From assembly GCA_963734125.1 (NCBI GenBank), contig CAVTGB010000048.1, positions 1 through 64,000 of the forward strand: DNA of 64,000 bases. Direction: 5' to 3'. Under the pieces are notes generated by a model. The model had not been told where the DNA came from and did no database searches. It saw only the letters and a program-made list of their open reading frames with translations. This document shows, in pieces, positions 26,067 to 34,776 of the stretch. The DNA is from DATARH01 sp963734125. GTDB lineage: Bacteria > Pseudomonadota > Alphaproteobacteria > ATCC43930 > CGMCC-115725. A program made the position numbers and the translations under genes. How positions within the stretch are numbered: the first letter of the stretch is position 1; each line of letters opens with the position of its first letter.

Positions 26067-27502
26067 GATCGCTGCCGGAAGCAATCGGCCCCCTTCATTT
26101 CGTCGGGATCGGCGGCATCGGGATGAGCGGCATCGCCGAGGTGCTGCATAATCTCGGCTACCGGGTGCAAGGCAGCGATCTTGCCGAGAGCGCCAATACG
26201 CGCCGGCTGCGGTCGCTCGGTATCACCGTGATGATCGGCCACGCCGCCGAAAATCTCGACAGCGCCGAGGTCATCGTCATTTCCTCCGCCGTCACCCCCG
26301 ACAACCCGGAAGTCGTGGCGGCGCGGGCGCGGCGCCTGCCGGTGGTGCGGCGCGCCGAGATGCTGGCCGAGCTGATGCGACTCAAATGGTCGATCGCGAT
26401 CGCCGGCACGCACGGCAAGACGACGACGACCTCGATGATTGGTGCGCTTCTCGAAACCGCCGGGCTCGACCCGACCGTGATCAATGGCGGCATCATCAAT
26501 GCTTACGGCACCAATACCCGGCTCGGCGCCGGCGACTGGATGGCGGTCGAGGCCGACGAGAGCGACGGCACCTTTACCCGGCTCCCGGCGACAATCGCGA
26601 TCGTCACCAACATCGATCCCGAACACCTCGATTTCTATGGCGACTTCGCCACGCTCGCCCAAGCCTTCGAGACCTTTGTCGGCAATATCCCGTTCTACGG
26701 GTTCGCGGTTTTGTGCATCGACCATCCCGTCGTCCAGGGCATGATCGCCCGCCTGCCGGAGCGGCGCGTCGTCACTTACGGCCTCTCGCCGCAAGCCGAT
26801 ATTCGCGCGACCAACATCAGGCTCGGGCCGGACGGCAGCCATTACGATGCGCTCATCGCCGACCGGCTGAGCGGGCAGGAGCGGCTGCTCGCCGGCCTCT
26901 TCCTGCCGATGTTTGGCGAACACAATGTCCAGAATTCGCTGACCGTCCTGGCCGTGGCGGCGGAAATGGGTCTGAGCGACGAGGTAATGCGCGCCACCTT
27001 GCGCAATTTCAAGGGCGTGCGCCGGCGCTTCACCAAGACCGGCGAATGGAACGGCGTCACGATCATCGACGATTACGGCCATCACCCGGTCGAAATCTCC
27101 GCCGTCCTGAAGGCGGCGCGGGCGATCGCCGCGCTTGACGACAGGGGCGGCCGGGTGATCGCCGTCGTTCAGCCGCACCGCTATACGCGGCTGGCCAATC
27201 TGTTCGACGGTTTCTGTTCCTCTTTCAACGACGCCGATCTGGTGCTGGTTGCCGATGTGTACGCGGCCGGAGAGGCGCCGATCGACGGTGCGTCGCGCGA
27301 CGCGCTGGTCGCCGGCCTCGGCGCCCATGGCCATCGCAATGCCCGGGCCCTGCCGGAACCCGACCACCTCGCGCCGATGCTGCGCGCGTTGGCCCGGCCT
27401 GGCGACATCGTGGTCTGCCTCGGCGCCGGTTCGATCACCGGCTGGGCGAACAGCCTGCCCAACGACCTCGCCATGCTGGAAACGCGGAGCCGGGTGGCGT
27501 GA
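26063..27502 (+). CDS. murC: UDP-N-acetylmuramate:L-alanine ligase MurC
   Basis: 479 residues. Adds L-alanine to UDP-MurNAc. HFVGIGGIGMSGIAEVLHNL at the N-terminus, AGTHGKTTTTSMIG (ATP loop), EADESDGTF, NIDPEHLDFYG, IIDDYGHHPVEI and QPHRYTRL. ATGA overlap with murG and overlap with murB by 4 bases. Confidence 0.97.
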   Translation: MRSLPEAIGPLHFVGIGGIGMSGIAEVLHNLGYRVQGSDLAESANTRRLRSLGITVMIGHAAENLDSAEVIVISSAVTPDNPEVVAARARRLPVVRRAEMLAELMRLKWSIAIAGTHGKTTTTSMIGALLETAGLDPTVINGGIINAYGTNTRLGAGDWMAVEADESDGTFTRLPATIAIVTNIDPEHLDFYGDFATLAQAFETFVGNIPFYGFAVLCIDHPVVQGMIARLPERRVVTYGLSPQADIRATNIRLGPDGSHYDALIADRLSGQERLLAGLFLPMFGEHNVQNSLTVLAVAAEMGLSDEVMRATLRNFKGVRRRFTKTGEWNGVTIIDDYGHHPVEISAVLKAARAIAALDDRGGRVIAVVQPHRYTRLANLFDGFCSSFNDADLVLVADVYAAGEAPIDGASRDALVAGLGAHGHRNARALPEPDHLAPMLRALARPGDIVVCLGAGSITGWANSLPNDLAMLETRSRVA

Positions 27503-28449
27503 GGGCGCCTGCGGACCTTCTGGACGGCGACTGGCGGCAGCGCCTCCCGCCGGTCCGCGGCCGGCTGGTTGCCGATGCCCCGATCGGAAACCTGACCTGG
27601 TTTCGCGTCGGCGGCCCGGCCGACGTGCTGTTCCGGCCCGCGGACCAAAAGGACTTGGCGGATTTTCTCGGCGCGCTGCCGGTCGACATTCCGGTGACCG
27701 TAATCGGGGTCGGCTCGAACCTCCTCGTGCGTGACGGCGGCATCTCGGGCGTCGTCATCCGGCTGGGCCGCGGCTTTATCGATGTCGAAACCGGCGGTGA
27801 CGAAGTGCGTGCCGGTGCCGGCGTGCTCGACGCCAACGTAGCTCTGGCGGCCGCCGAGGCCGGGATTGCCGGACTCGAGTTCCTCTCCGGGGTGCCCGGC
27901 ACGATCGGCGGCGGGTTTCCGACGAATGCAGGCGCCTATGGAAGCGAATTCAAGGATGTGCTGGTTGCGGCCGATGCGGTTGACCGCGCCGGCAGGATGC
28001 ATCGGGCGAGCGTTGCCGAACTCGGGTTTTCCTACCGCCACTGTGCGGCGCCGCCCGACTGGATCTTCACCGCCGCGATTTTCCGCGGGATGCCCGGCGA
28101 TCGCGGGGCGATCGCGCAACGCATGGCCGAGATCAGCGCCGCGCGCGAGGCCGCGCAGCCGATCCGCGCGCGCACCGGCGGCTCGACCTTCGCCAACCCG
28201 CCGGGGCACCAGGCGTGGCAGCTGATCGATCGGGCCGGCTGCCGTGGCTTGGTGCGCGGCGGCGCGATGGTCTCCGACAAGCACGCCAATTTCCTGATCA
28301 ACACCGGCCATGCGACCGCCGCCGACATCGAGGGCCTGGGAGAGGAAGTGCGGCGCCGGGTCGGTGACAGGCTCGGCATCGCTCTCGAATGGGAGATCCG
28401 CCGCATCGGGCGGCGGGCGCCAGAGAGCGCACTCGCGAGGACGCGATGA
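27499..28449 (+). CDS. murB: UDP-N-acetylenolpyruvylglucosamine reductase MurB
   Basis: 316 residues. FAD/NADPH enzyme completing UDP-MurNAc synthesis. TWFRVGGPADVLFRP, GSNLLVRDGGISGVV, SGVPGTIGG (FAD site), FSYRHC, and the C-terminal GGAMVSDKHANFLIN where the proton-donor Ser and later Glu occur (VSDKHANF; LEWEIRRIG). GTG start. Its stop overlaps ftsQ. In many relatives ddl follows here; it does not in this window. Confidence 0.96.
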   Translation: MRAPADLLDGDWRQRLPPVRGRLVADAPIGNLTWFRVGGPADVLFRPADQKDLADFLGALPVDIPVTVIGVGSNLLVRDGGISGVVIRLGRGFIDVETGGDEVRAGAGVLDANVALAAAEAGIAGLEFLSGVPGTIGGGFPTNAGAYGSEFKDVLVAADAVDRAGRMHRASVAELGFSYRHCAAPPDWIFTAAIFRGMPGDRGAIAQRMAEISAAREAAQPIRARTGGSTFANPPGHQAWQLIDRAGCRGLVRGGAMVSDKHANFLINTGHATAADIEGLGEEVRRRVGDRLGIALEWEIRRIGRRAPESALARTR

Positions 28450-29306
28450 GGGCGCGCGCGGGACGTGCCGCGCCGCCGCCCGCACGGCGCCGGCGGCGGA
28501 TCACCCCGGCGCTGCGCCGCGCCCTGCCATGGGCTCTCCTGGTGGTGCTTGCCGCCGGTGGTTACGGCGCGGTGGTGCTGAGCCGGCTGCCGGCCGGTGA
28601 GGCGATCCTCGGCAGGGCGGCCGATCGGGCCCTCGCGGCGAGTGCGGCGCTGGGCCTTGTCGTCGGGGATATCGAAGTCGAGGGCCGCGAGACCACCGAG
28701 ACCGCGACAATCATGGCCGCGCTCGCGGCGACTCGCGGCACTCCGATCCTCGCGGTCAGCCCCGAGCGGGCGCAGCAGAAGCTGGAGAGCCTGCCGTGGG
28801 TGCGCTCGGCATCGATCGAGCGCCGCCTGCCCGGGACCCTGATTGTTCGGCTGGTTGAACGCCATCCGCTCGCGGTGTGGCAGCACGCCGGCAAGCAGGA
28901 GCTGATCGACCGCGAGGGGGCGGTGATCCCGGTCACCGATCTGGCCCGATTTGCCCGGCTGCCGACGGTGGTGGGCGAGGATGCCGCGAGCCATGCCGCC
29001 CAGCTCATCGCGATGCTGGCGCGCGAGCCCGAGCTTGCCGCCCGGGTGACCGCCGCGGTTCGGGTCGACGATCGGCGCTGGAACGTGCGGATCGACAACG
29101 CGATCGACGTGCTGCTGCCTGAGGCAAACCCCGGCGATGCGTGGGCGCGGCTGGCGGCGCTCGAAAGGTCGGACCAGCTGTTGCAGCGCGACATCCGCAC
29201 CGTCGATTTGCGGCTGCCCGATCGGCTGGTGCTGCGCGCCGCCGACCCGCCGCCGGCTCCGGCCGCGCCGGCGAAGAGGGCCCGAGCGCCAGGAAAGAAC
29301 ACATGA
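28446..29306 (+). CDS. ftsQ: Cell division protein FtsQ
   Basis: 286 residues. Basic cytoplasmic N-terminus (RRRRRITPALRRALP), one helix (residues ~28-48), POTRA domain (GDIEVEGRETTETATIMAAL), then the beta domain (LPWVRSASIERRLPGTLIVR, ERHPLAVWQ). It links the early and late divisome through FtsL/FtsB. Pro/Ala-rich tail. Overlaps murB and ftsA by 4 bases each. Confidence 0.93.
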   Translation: MRARAGRAAPPPARRRRRITPALRRALPWALLVVLAAGGYGAVVLSRLPAGEAILGRAADRALAASAALGLVVGDIEVEGRETTETATIMAALAATRGTPILAVSPERAQQKLESLPWVRSASIERRLPGTLIVRLVERHPLAVWQHAGKQELIDREGAVIPVTDLARFARLPTVVGEDAASHAAQLIAMLAREPELAARVTAAVRVDDRRWNVRIDNAIDVLLPEANPGDAWARLAALERSDQLLQRDIRTVDLRLPDRLVLRAADPPPAPAAPAKRARAPGKNT

Positions 29307-30673
29307 AGCAGAGCGCAGCCCCTCCCCATAACTCCCAGGGAAACTCCGGCGGCAACTCCCGGGGCAGCGGCCGGGGCAACGGCAACGGCGCTCATCCGCC
29401 GGCGAGCGCGCGCCCCAATCAACGCCCCAATCAGCGCCCGGGGCCGATGCGTCCGCGCGGCAGCATGATCGCGGCGATCGATATCGGCACGACGAAGACC
29501 TGCTGCTTTATCGCGCGGGTCGAAGACCAACCGCGCATCCTCGGCATCGGCCATCAGATCGCGCGCGGCATGAAGAGCGCCACCATCATCGATCTGGACG
29601 CCGCAGCCCATTCGATCCGCAATGCCGTGCACGCCGCCGAGGAAATGGCCGGCGAAACGATCGGGCGTGCCGTCGTCAACCTGTCGGGCGGCCACGTCGC
29701 CTCACGAATCGTCAAGGCGGAAATCGGCGTCGCGCGGCGCGAGATCACCGACGGCGATATGCGCCAGGTCCTCGAACGCGGCTATCTGACGCGAGAATCG
29801 CCTGACCATCAGGTCATTCATTCGATCCCCGTCGGCTTCTCGATCGACGACAGCCGCGGCATCCTCGACCCGCGCGGGATGGTCGGCGAGCGGCTCGGCG
29901 TCAACATACATATCGTCACCGCCGCCACGGCGAGCGTGCGCAACCACACCGCCGCGATCGGGCGCTCGCATCTCGAAGTCGAGGCGCTGGTTGTCAGCCC
30001 CTACGCCGCAGGCCTGGCGTGCCTCGTCGAAGACGAGATGGATCTCGGCGTCACGGTGATCGACATGGGCGGCGGCACGACGACGATCGGGGTGTTTTTT
30101 GGCGGCAATCTGATCTTTGCCGATGCGGTGCCGGTCGGCGGCGGCCATGTCACCAACGACATCGCCCGCGGGCTGGCGACCCCGCTCGCCCATGCCGAGC
30201 GGATGAAGGCGCTGTTTGGCAGCGCCATCTCCTCGACCCTCGACGAGCGCGAAATGATCGCCGTTCCGCCGATCGGCGAAGAAGAAGACGGCCATGTCAA
30301 TCATGTGCCCAAATCGCTGCTCGTCAGTATCATCGCCCCGCGGATCGAAGAAACATTCGAGCTGGTGCACCAGCGGCTGGAAGCGAGCGGCTGCGACAAG
30401 ATCGCCGGACGGCGGGTGGTCTTGACTGGCGGCGCCTGCCAGTTGCACGGGGTACGCGAACTCGCCGCGCTTATCCTCGACAAACAGGTGCGGATCGGCC
30501 GGCCGATGGGATTGCGGGGTTTGGCTGAAGCGACGCACGGCCCGGCATTTTCGACGGCGGCGGGCCTGCTGATTTTCGGCTTGTCCGAACACGCCGAATC
30601 GCCGCGTCCGCCGCGCCGCTCGCCGCGCGGCATGTTCGACCGAGTCGGGCATTGGCTGCGCGAGAATTTTTAA
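29303..30673 (+). CDS. ftsA: Cell division protein FtsA with Asn/Gly-rich N-terminal tail
   Basis: 456 residues. Actin-like ATPase that tethers FtsZ to the membrane. The ATPase core begins at about residue 56 with IAAIDIGTTKTCCFIA; VIDMGGGTTTIGVFF is phosphate 2, and VVLTGGACQLHGV is the adenosine motif. The C-terminal amphipathic helix reads RGMFDRVGHWLRENF. Residues 1-54 are low-complexity (Asn, Gly, Arg, Pro, Gln), not normal for FtsA. The start at 29303 has AGGAAAG six bases upstream and overlaps the ftsQ stop; the alternative ATG at 29465 lacks a ribosome site, so the extension is probably real. Confidence 0.95.
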   Translation: MKQSAAPPHNSQGNSGGNSRGSGRGNGNGAHPPASARPNQRPNQRPGPMRPRGSMIAAIDIGTTKTCCFIARVEDQPRILGIGHQIARGMKSATIIDLDAAAHSIRNAVHAAEEMAGETIGRAVVNLSGGHVASRIVKAEIGVARREITDGDMRQVLERGYLTRESPDHQVIHSIPVGFSIDDSRGILDPRGMVGERLGVNIHIVTAATASVRNHTAAIGRSHLEVEALVVSPYAAGLACLVEDEMDLGVTVIDMGGGTTTIGVFFGGNLIFADAVPVGGGHVTNDIARGLATPLAHAERMKALFGSAISSTLDEREMIAVPPIGEEEDGHVNHVPKSLLVSIIAPRIEETFELVHQRLEASGCDKIAGRRVVLTGGACQLHGVRELAALILDKQVRIGRPMGLRGLAEATHGPAFSTAAGLLIFGLSEHAESPRPPRRSPRGMFDRVGHWLRENF

Positions 30674-30864
30674 GTCCGGTTGGAATTTTCCTTGGCTGCC
30701 TGTACCTGGTTTGCGACAAAACGGTTACTATCGGGCTGCGTCACCCGCCGAGCTGAATCGGAACCGGTGCCACTCTCGCGCCGGCCGGCGGCGATCGCAA
30801 TGAGGGGGAGCCGGACGTTTGGTGCCGGGCAGGGCCACACTCGCGCAGGCGTGGAGGGCGTAAA

Positions 30865-32400
30865 ATGATCAATCTGAGCATCCCGAAGGACGAGCAGGAG
30901 CTTAAGCCCCGCATTACCGTCGTCGGAGTTGGCGGCGCCGGGGGGAATGCCGTCAACAACATGATCCGCTCGAACCTGATCGGGTGCGAATTTATCGCCT
31001 GCAACACCGACGCGCAGGCGCTGGCGCTGTCGACGGCGCCGCGCAAGATCCAGCTCGGGGTCGGCGTGACCCATGGCCTCGGCGCCGGCGCGCGGCCCGA
31101 TGTCGGCCGGGCGGCCGCCGAAGAGGCGGTCGACGACATCCTCGAATCGATGCAGGGCTCGAACATGGTGTTCATCACCGCCGGCATGGGCGGCGGCACC
31201 GGCACAGGCGCGGCCCCGGTGATCGCCCGCATCGCCCGCGAATTGGGGATTCTCACGGTCGGCGTCGTCACCAAGCCGTTCCAGTTCGAGGGCGTCAACC
31301 GCATGCGCGTCGCCGAAGCCGGGATCGAGGAGCTGCAAAAATACGTCGACACGCTGATCATCATCCCGAACCAGAACCTGTTTCGCATCGCCAACGAGCG
31401 CACGACCTTCGCCGACGCCTTCAAGATGGCCGACGATGTGCTGCATTCCGGGGTGCGCGGGGTTACCGACCTGATGGTGATGCCGGGCCTGATCAATCTC
31501 GACTTCGCCGACATCCGCACGGTCATGAGCGAGATGGGCAAGGCGATGATGGGGACGGGCGAAGCCGATGGCGAGCGCCGCGCGATCGACGCCGCCGAAG
31601 CTGCGATCAACAATCCGCTGTTGGAGGACGTCTCGATGAAGGGCGCCCGCGGCGTTCTCATCAATATCACCGGCGGCTCCGATATGACGCTGTTCGAGGT
31701 CGACGAGGCCGCTAACCGGATCCGCGAAGAGGTCGACCCCGACGCCAACATCATTTTCGGCTCGACCTTTGACGAAAACCTCGCCGGAAGGATGCGCATC
31801 TCGGTCGTCGCCACCGGCATCGAAGCCGAACTCGCGCAGCCGCAGGAGCGCCCCGATCTGAGTGCGCGCAGTAGCGATGACGAGGCGGTACTGGCCGATT
31901 CCGGCTCCGGCTATACCCAGCCGATGCTGACCCAGAATGCGGCCGCTCCCGCATCGGCGCGCGGCGAGCCCCAGGCCGGGGCGTTGCGTGCCGACGCGCG
32001 CGGGCAAAATCCGGCGGAGCCCGTCCCGCCCGCCGCCGAGGCGGCAGAAAGCGCCGCGGTCAAGAGTGGCGCCTTCGTCGCACCGCGGCCGGTCGATGCG
32101 GGACCGGTTCGCCCGGTGCCAATTGTGCCAGCGACGGCGGCCGGTGCGCCCTCCGGGTCAACCCCGCGGGGCGATGCCCAGCCCCGACCAAAGGGCCGCG
32201 TGCCGAGCCTCATCGAGCGGGTCACCGGGGTCGGCCGCGCCCGACCGCCAGCGCCGGCGCCTGTGCCGCGGCCGGCTGCGGCGCCGGCCCGCCCGGCCCA
32301 GCCGCGGCTCGCGCCGCTCGATCCCGAGGAGCGGCCGGGTGCCAGCAAGGAAGACGACCTGCTCGACATCCCCGCCTTTCTGCGGCGCCAGGCAAACTGA
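30865..32400 (+). CDS. ftsZ: Cell division GTPase FtsZ
   Basis: 511 residues. Tubulin-like GTPase that forms the Z ring. VVGVGGAGGNAVNNMI at the N-terminus, NTDAQAL, the tubulin signature GMGGGTGTGAAPVIA, and NLDFADIRTVM. A Pro/Ala-rich linker of about 150 residues joins the core to the C-terminal peptide DLLDIPAFLRRQAN, which binds FtsA and other partners. A 191-base gap separates it from ftsA, so it may have its own promoter; GGAGG is 7-8 bases before the ATG. Confidence 0.98.
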   Translation: MINLSIPKDEQELKPRITVVGVGGAGGNAVNNMIRSNLIGCEFIACNTDAQALALSTAPRKIQLGVGVTHGLGAGARPDVGRAAAEEAVDDILESMQGSNMVFITAGMGGGTGTGAAPVIARIARELGILTVGVVTKPFQFEGVNRMRVAEAGIEELQKYVDTLIIIPNQNLFRIANERTTFADAFKMADDVLHSGVRGVTDLMVMPGLINLDFADIRTVMSEMGKAMMGTGEADGERRAIDAAEAAINNPLLEDVSMKGARGVLINITGGSDMTLFEVDEAANRIREEVDPDANIIFGSTFDENLAGRMRISVVATGIEAELAQPQERPDLSARSSDDEAVLADSGSGYTQPMLTQNAAAPASARGEPQAGALRADARGQNPAEPVPPAAEAAESAAVKSGAFVAPRPVDAGPVRPVPIVPATAAGAPSGSTPRGDAQPRPKGRVPSLIERVTGVGRARPPAPAPVPRPAAAPARPAQPRLAPLDPEERPGASKEDDLLDIPAFLRRQAN

Positions 32401-32588
32401 GCATTCGAAAAATCCTCTCCCGCATTCTGGGAAAGGACAGGTCTCAGGACGTCGCCACGCCAGATGTTGTGTCCGGTTGGCATCCGACATGCAATAATCG
32501 GTAACAATGTTTGATTTGTCGCACTCGGGCGGCGCGATTAGCGTCGATGATGATAGTGCCTCAGGTCGCATTTTGTCGCGTGGGGGAA
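32401..32588. other. ftsZ-lpxC spacer with imperfect hairpin
   Basis: An imperfect hairpin pairs TCCTCTCCC (32413-32421) with GGGAAAGGA just after a 7-base loop, and could attenuate transcription after ftsZ. No gene seen. Confidence 0.35.
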
Positions 32589-33506
32589 ATGGGGTTGGCG
32601 CTGCAACAGACGTTGGGAGAGGCCGGTTACTGCCGCGGCATTGGCCTGCATTGCGGCCAGCCGGTCACGATGGTTCTGCGCCCGGCGCCGCCGGACAGCG
32701 GGATCGTATTTCGCCGGCGCGATGCCGGTGTCGAGATCCGCGCGAGTTGGAAAACCACCGCTGCATCGGCACTCTCGACCGTCTTGTCCAATGGCGAGGG
32801 AATTCAGATCGGCACCATCGAGCATTTGATGGCGGCGTTTGCCGGGAGCCAGATCGACAACGCGCTGGTCGAGCTCGACGGGCCCGAGGTGCCGATCATG
32901 GACGGCAGCGCGGCGCCGTTCGCGCAGTTGATCGAACGCGCCGGGATCGTCCCGCAAGACGCCACGAGGCGCGGCTTCAAGATCCTCAAGCCGGTTCGGG
33001 TCAGCGATGATGGCGCCTCGGCCGCGCTGTTACCCGAGCACGGCTTCTCGATGAGCTTTGAGATCGATTTCGACAACCCGCTGATCCGCAGGCAGGATAT
33101 CACGCTCAATTTCGAGCCCGGGACCTTCAAGACCGAGCTTGCCTCGGCCCGTACCTTTGGGCTGCTCGACGATTGGCCGCGTCTCAAGGCCGCCGGGTTG
33201 GCGCGCGGCGGCTCCCTCGACAACGCCGTCGTGATCAGTGCTGGCCGGGTGCTGAATGCCGGCGGGCTGCGCTTTGCCGACGAGTTCGTTCGCCACAAGC
33301 TGCTCGACGCCTTGGGTGACCTCTATTTGGCCGGGGGTCCGATCATCGGCCATTTTTGCGGGCTGCGCTCCGGCCATGCCCTGACCCGTCGGCTGGTCGC
33401 GGCGCTGTTTGCCGACCGCGATGCCTGGTGCGAGACGGCGATGGTTGAAGCTGCGGAAATCGGCGCGGTAGCCTGGCCGGACTCCCCCCGGGTCGCGCGC
33501 GCCTGA
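32589..33506 (+). CDS. lpxC: UDP-3-O-acyl-GlcNAc deacetylase LpxC
   Basis: 305 residues, the family length. Zinc deacetylase committing UDP-acyl-GlcNAc to lipid A. GIGLHCGQPVTMVLRPA, TIEHLMAAFAG (first Zn His), ELDGPEVPIMDGSAAPF, the zinc region RHKLLDALGDLYLAG, and GLRSGHALTRRLV with the catalytic His. The ATG at 32589 follows GGGGGA and gives the standard length. As in other alphaproteobacteria it lies between ftsZ and bamD. Confidence 0.96.
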   Translation: MGLALQQTLGEAGYCRGIGLHCGQPVTMVLRPAPPDSGIVFRRRDAGVEIRASWKTTAASALSTVLSNGEGIQIGTIEHLMAAFAGSQIDNALVELDGPEVPIMDGSAAPFAQLIERAGIVPQDATRRGFKILKPVRVSDDGASAALLPEHGFSMSFEIDFDNPLIRRQDITLNFEPGTFKTELASARTFGLLDDWPRLKAAGLARGGSLDNAVVISAGRVLNAGGLRFADEFVRHKLLDALGDLYLAGGPIIGHFCGLRSGHALTRRLVAALFADRDAWCETAMVEAAEIGAVAWPDSPRVARA

Positions 33507-33567
33507 TCAGTCCGGTTCGAGCCACCCGGCCTGCCCGAGCCACCCGAGCGCGCCCGGCACTGTCGGT

Positions 33568-33598
33568 TTGTCGGCGATCACGCGATCCATGCTATAAG
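33568..33598 (+). promoter_or_regulatory. Possible bamD promoter
   Basis: TTGTCG (33568-33573) and TATAAG (33593-33598), 19-base spacer, about 40 bases before the bamD start. Confidence 0.35.
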
Positions 33599-33637
33599 CG
33601 CCCACCTTGGGAATCGCGCTGAGGGGTGGAAAGACCG

Positions 33638-34456
33638 ATGGGTTTGTCGTTGCTGCCGCTGTTGCGGGCTCTCTCCGCCATCTTCCTGACGATCGTGCTA
33701 GCCTCGTGCGGCGGATCGAAGAACGAAGTTTACATCGAAAAGCCGGTCGACGACCTCTACAACAAGGCGATGGACGCGCTGGTGGCGGAAAACTACGCCG
33801 ACGCGGCCAAGACTTTCGATCAGGTGGAAAGCCAGCATCCCTATTCGGTGTGGGCGACGAAAAGCCAGCTGATGGAAATCTACTCCCTGTACCAGAACGG
33901 CAAATACGATGAGGCGATCATCGCCGCGGATCGCTTTATCCAGTTGCATCCGGGTCACCGGGACGTCGCCTATGCGTATTATTTGAAGGCGGTTTGCTAT
34001 TACATGCAGATCGTCGATGTCGGCCGCGATCAGAAGCTGACCGAATTGGCGCTCAAATCGCTCGACGAAGTGGTTCGCCGTTTCCCTGACAGCAAATACG
34101 CGCGCGATGCCAAGCTGAAACTCGATTTCACCCGCGACCATCTGGCGGGAAAGGAAATGGAGATCGGCAGGTATTACCTCAAGCGAGGGGAATACTTGGC
34201 CGCGATGAACCGCTTCAAGCGCGTCATCGACAATTATCAAACGACGACGCATGTCCCCGAGGCGCTCGAGCGGCTCGTCGAATGCGATGTCGCGCTCGGC
34301 CTCGCCCGCGAAGCCAAGGAGAACGCGGCGGTGCTCGGCTACAATTATCCGGGCAGCCGCTGGTACGGCGACGCCTATGCGCTGGTCACCGGCACCGGCG
34401 CCCCGGAGACCGCGAGCGAAGGCTGGTTTGGCCGTATCGTCAGCGGCGTCTTCTGA
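33638..34456 (+). CDS. bamD: Outer-membrane assembly lipoprotein BamD
   Basis: 272 residues. A lipoprotein signal (LSAIFLTIVLASCGG) ends at a lipobox cysteine near residue 26. Five TPR-like repeats follow, starting DDLYNKAMDALVAENYADAA, with FDQVESQHPYSVWATKSQLM and RRFPDSKYARDAKLK. BamD is the essential lipoprotein of the BAM complex. The ATG at 33638 is better placed than a GTG at 33626. In most alphaproteobacteria recN and ligA follow; here the next 9.4 kb are unrelated, beginning with an insertion element 34 bases after the stop. Confidence 0.95.
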   Translation: MGLSLLPLLRALSAIFLTIVLASCGGSKNEVYIEKPVDDLYNKAMDALVAENYADAAKTFDQVESQHPYSVWATKSQLMEIYSLYQNGKYDEAIIAADRFIQLHPGHRDVAYAYYLKAVCYYMQIVDVGRDQKLTELALKSLDEVVRRFPDSKYARDAKLKLDFTRDHLAGKEMEIGRYYLKRGEYLAAMNRFKRVIDNYQTTTHVPEALERLVECDVALGLAREAKENAAVLGYNYPGSRWYGDAYALVTGTGAPETASEGWFGRIVSGVF

Positions 34457-34481
34457 GCGTGGTCCGATCGGGCCTACATTA

Positions 34482-34489
34482 AAAAAACT
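34482..34489 (+). repeat. 8-bp target duplication AAAAAACT (left copy)
   Basis: Direct repeat of 36760-36767, directly outside the left inverted end. IS1595-family elements are known to make 8-bp duplications. Confidence 0.85.
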
Positions 34490-34512
34490 CGAAATTATCC
34501 CTTTGGCGTAGG
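34490..34512 (+). repeat. Left terminal inverted repeat of the IS1595 element
   Basis: 23 bases starting CGAAATTATCC and ending GGCGTAGG. The reverse complement of 36737-36759 differs at two positions. Confidence 0.9.
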
Positions 34513-34566
34513 CCCGTCAAGGGATAGTATCGCCGCCGACAGGCCGGCGCAAGATGGGGGCGCGTC

Positions 34567-34776
34567 ATGACGGCGCACCCGCTGCAAATCATTGCCGATG
34601 TCTTAGGAAGCGAAGTTGATGGGGTGCGCTTGCTAGCCGCACTTCAAGCCAATGGCTGGGTTTGCGTACCCATCACACCGACCGCAGCTATGATCAAGGC
34701 GGGATGGGCAGACGCGTTAGCAGAAGACACAAAAGCTGTTTGGGAAGCAATGATCGGCGAATTTATATCAAATTAA
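34567..34776 (+). CDS. Passenger ORF 1, small hypothetical protein
   Basis: 69 residues. The C-terminal half (VPITPTAAMIKAGWADALA, then VWEAMIGEF) resembles short proteins of mobile elements and prophages in alphaproteobacteria with a PTxAMIxAGW pattern. No known domain. GGGGGCG lies upstream of the ATG. It overlaps the end of the convergent passenger ORF 2 by 9 bases. Confidence 0.55.
   Translation: MTAHPLQIIADVLGSEVDGVRLLAALQANGWVCVPITPTAAMIKAGWADALAEDTKAVWEAMIGEFISN

Noticed and set aside
30673..30864. CtrA-type site (TTAA-N7-TTAA) upstream of ftsZ
   Set aside because: Expected in some alphaproteobacteria, but no such spaced pair is present here.
30680..30868. Short frame between ftsA and ftsZ
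   Set aside because: No ribosome site or similarity; overlaps the ftsZ ribosome site, so it is more likely the ftsZ leader.
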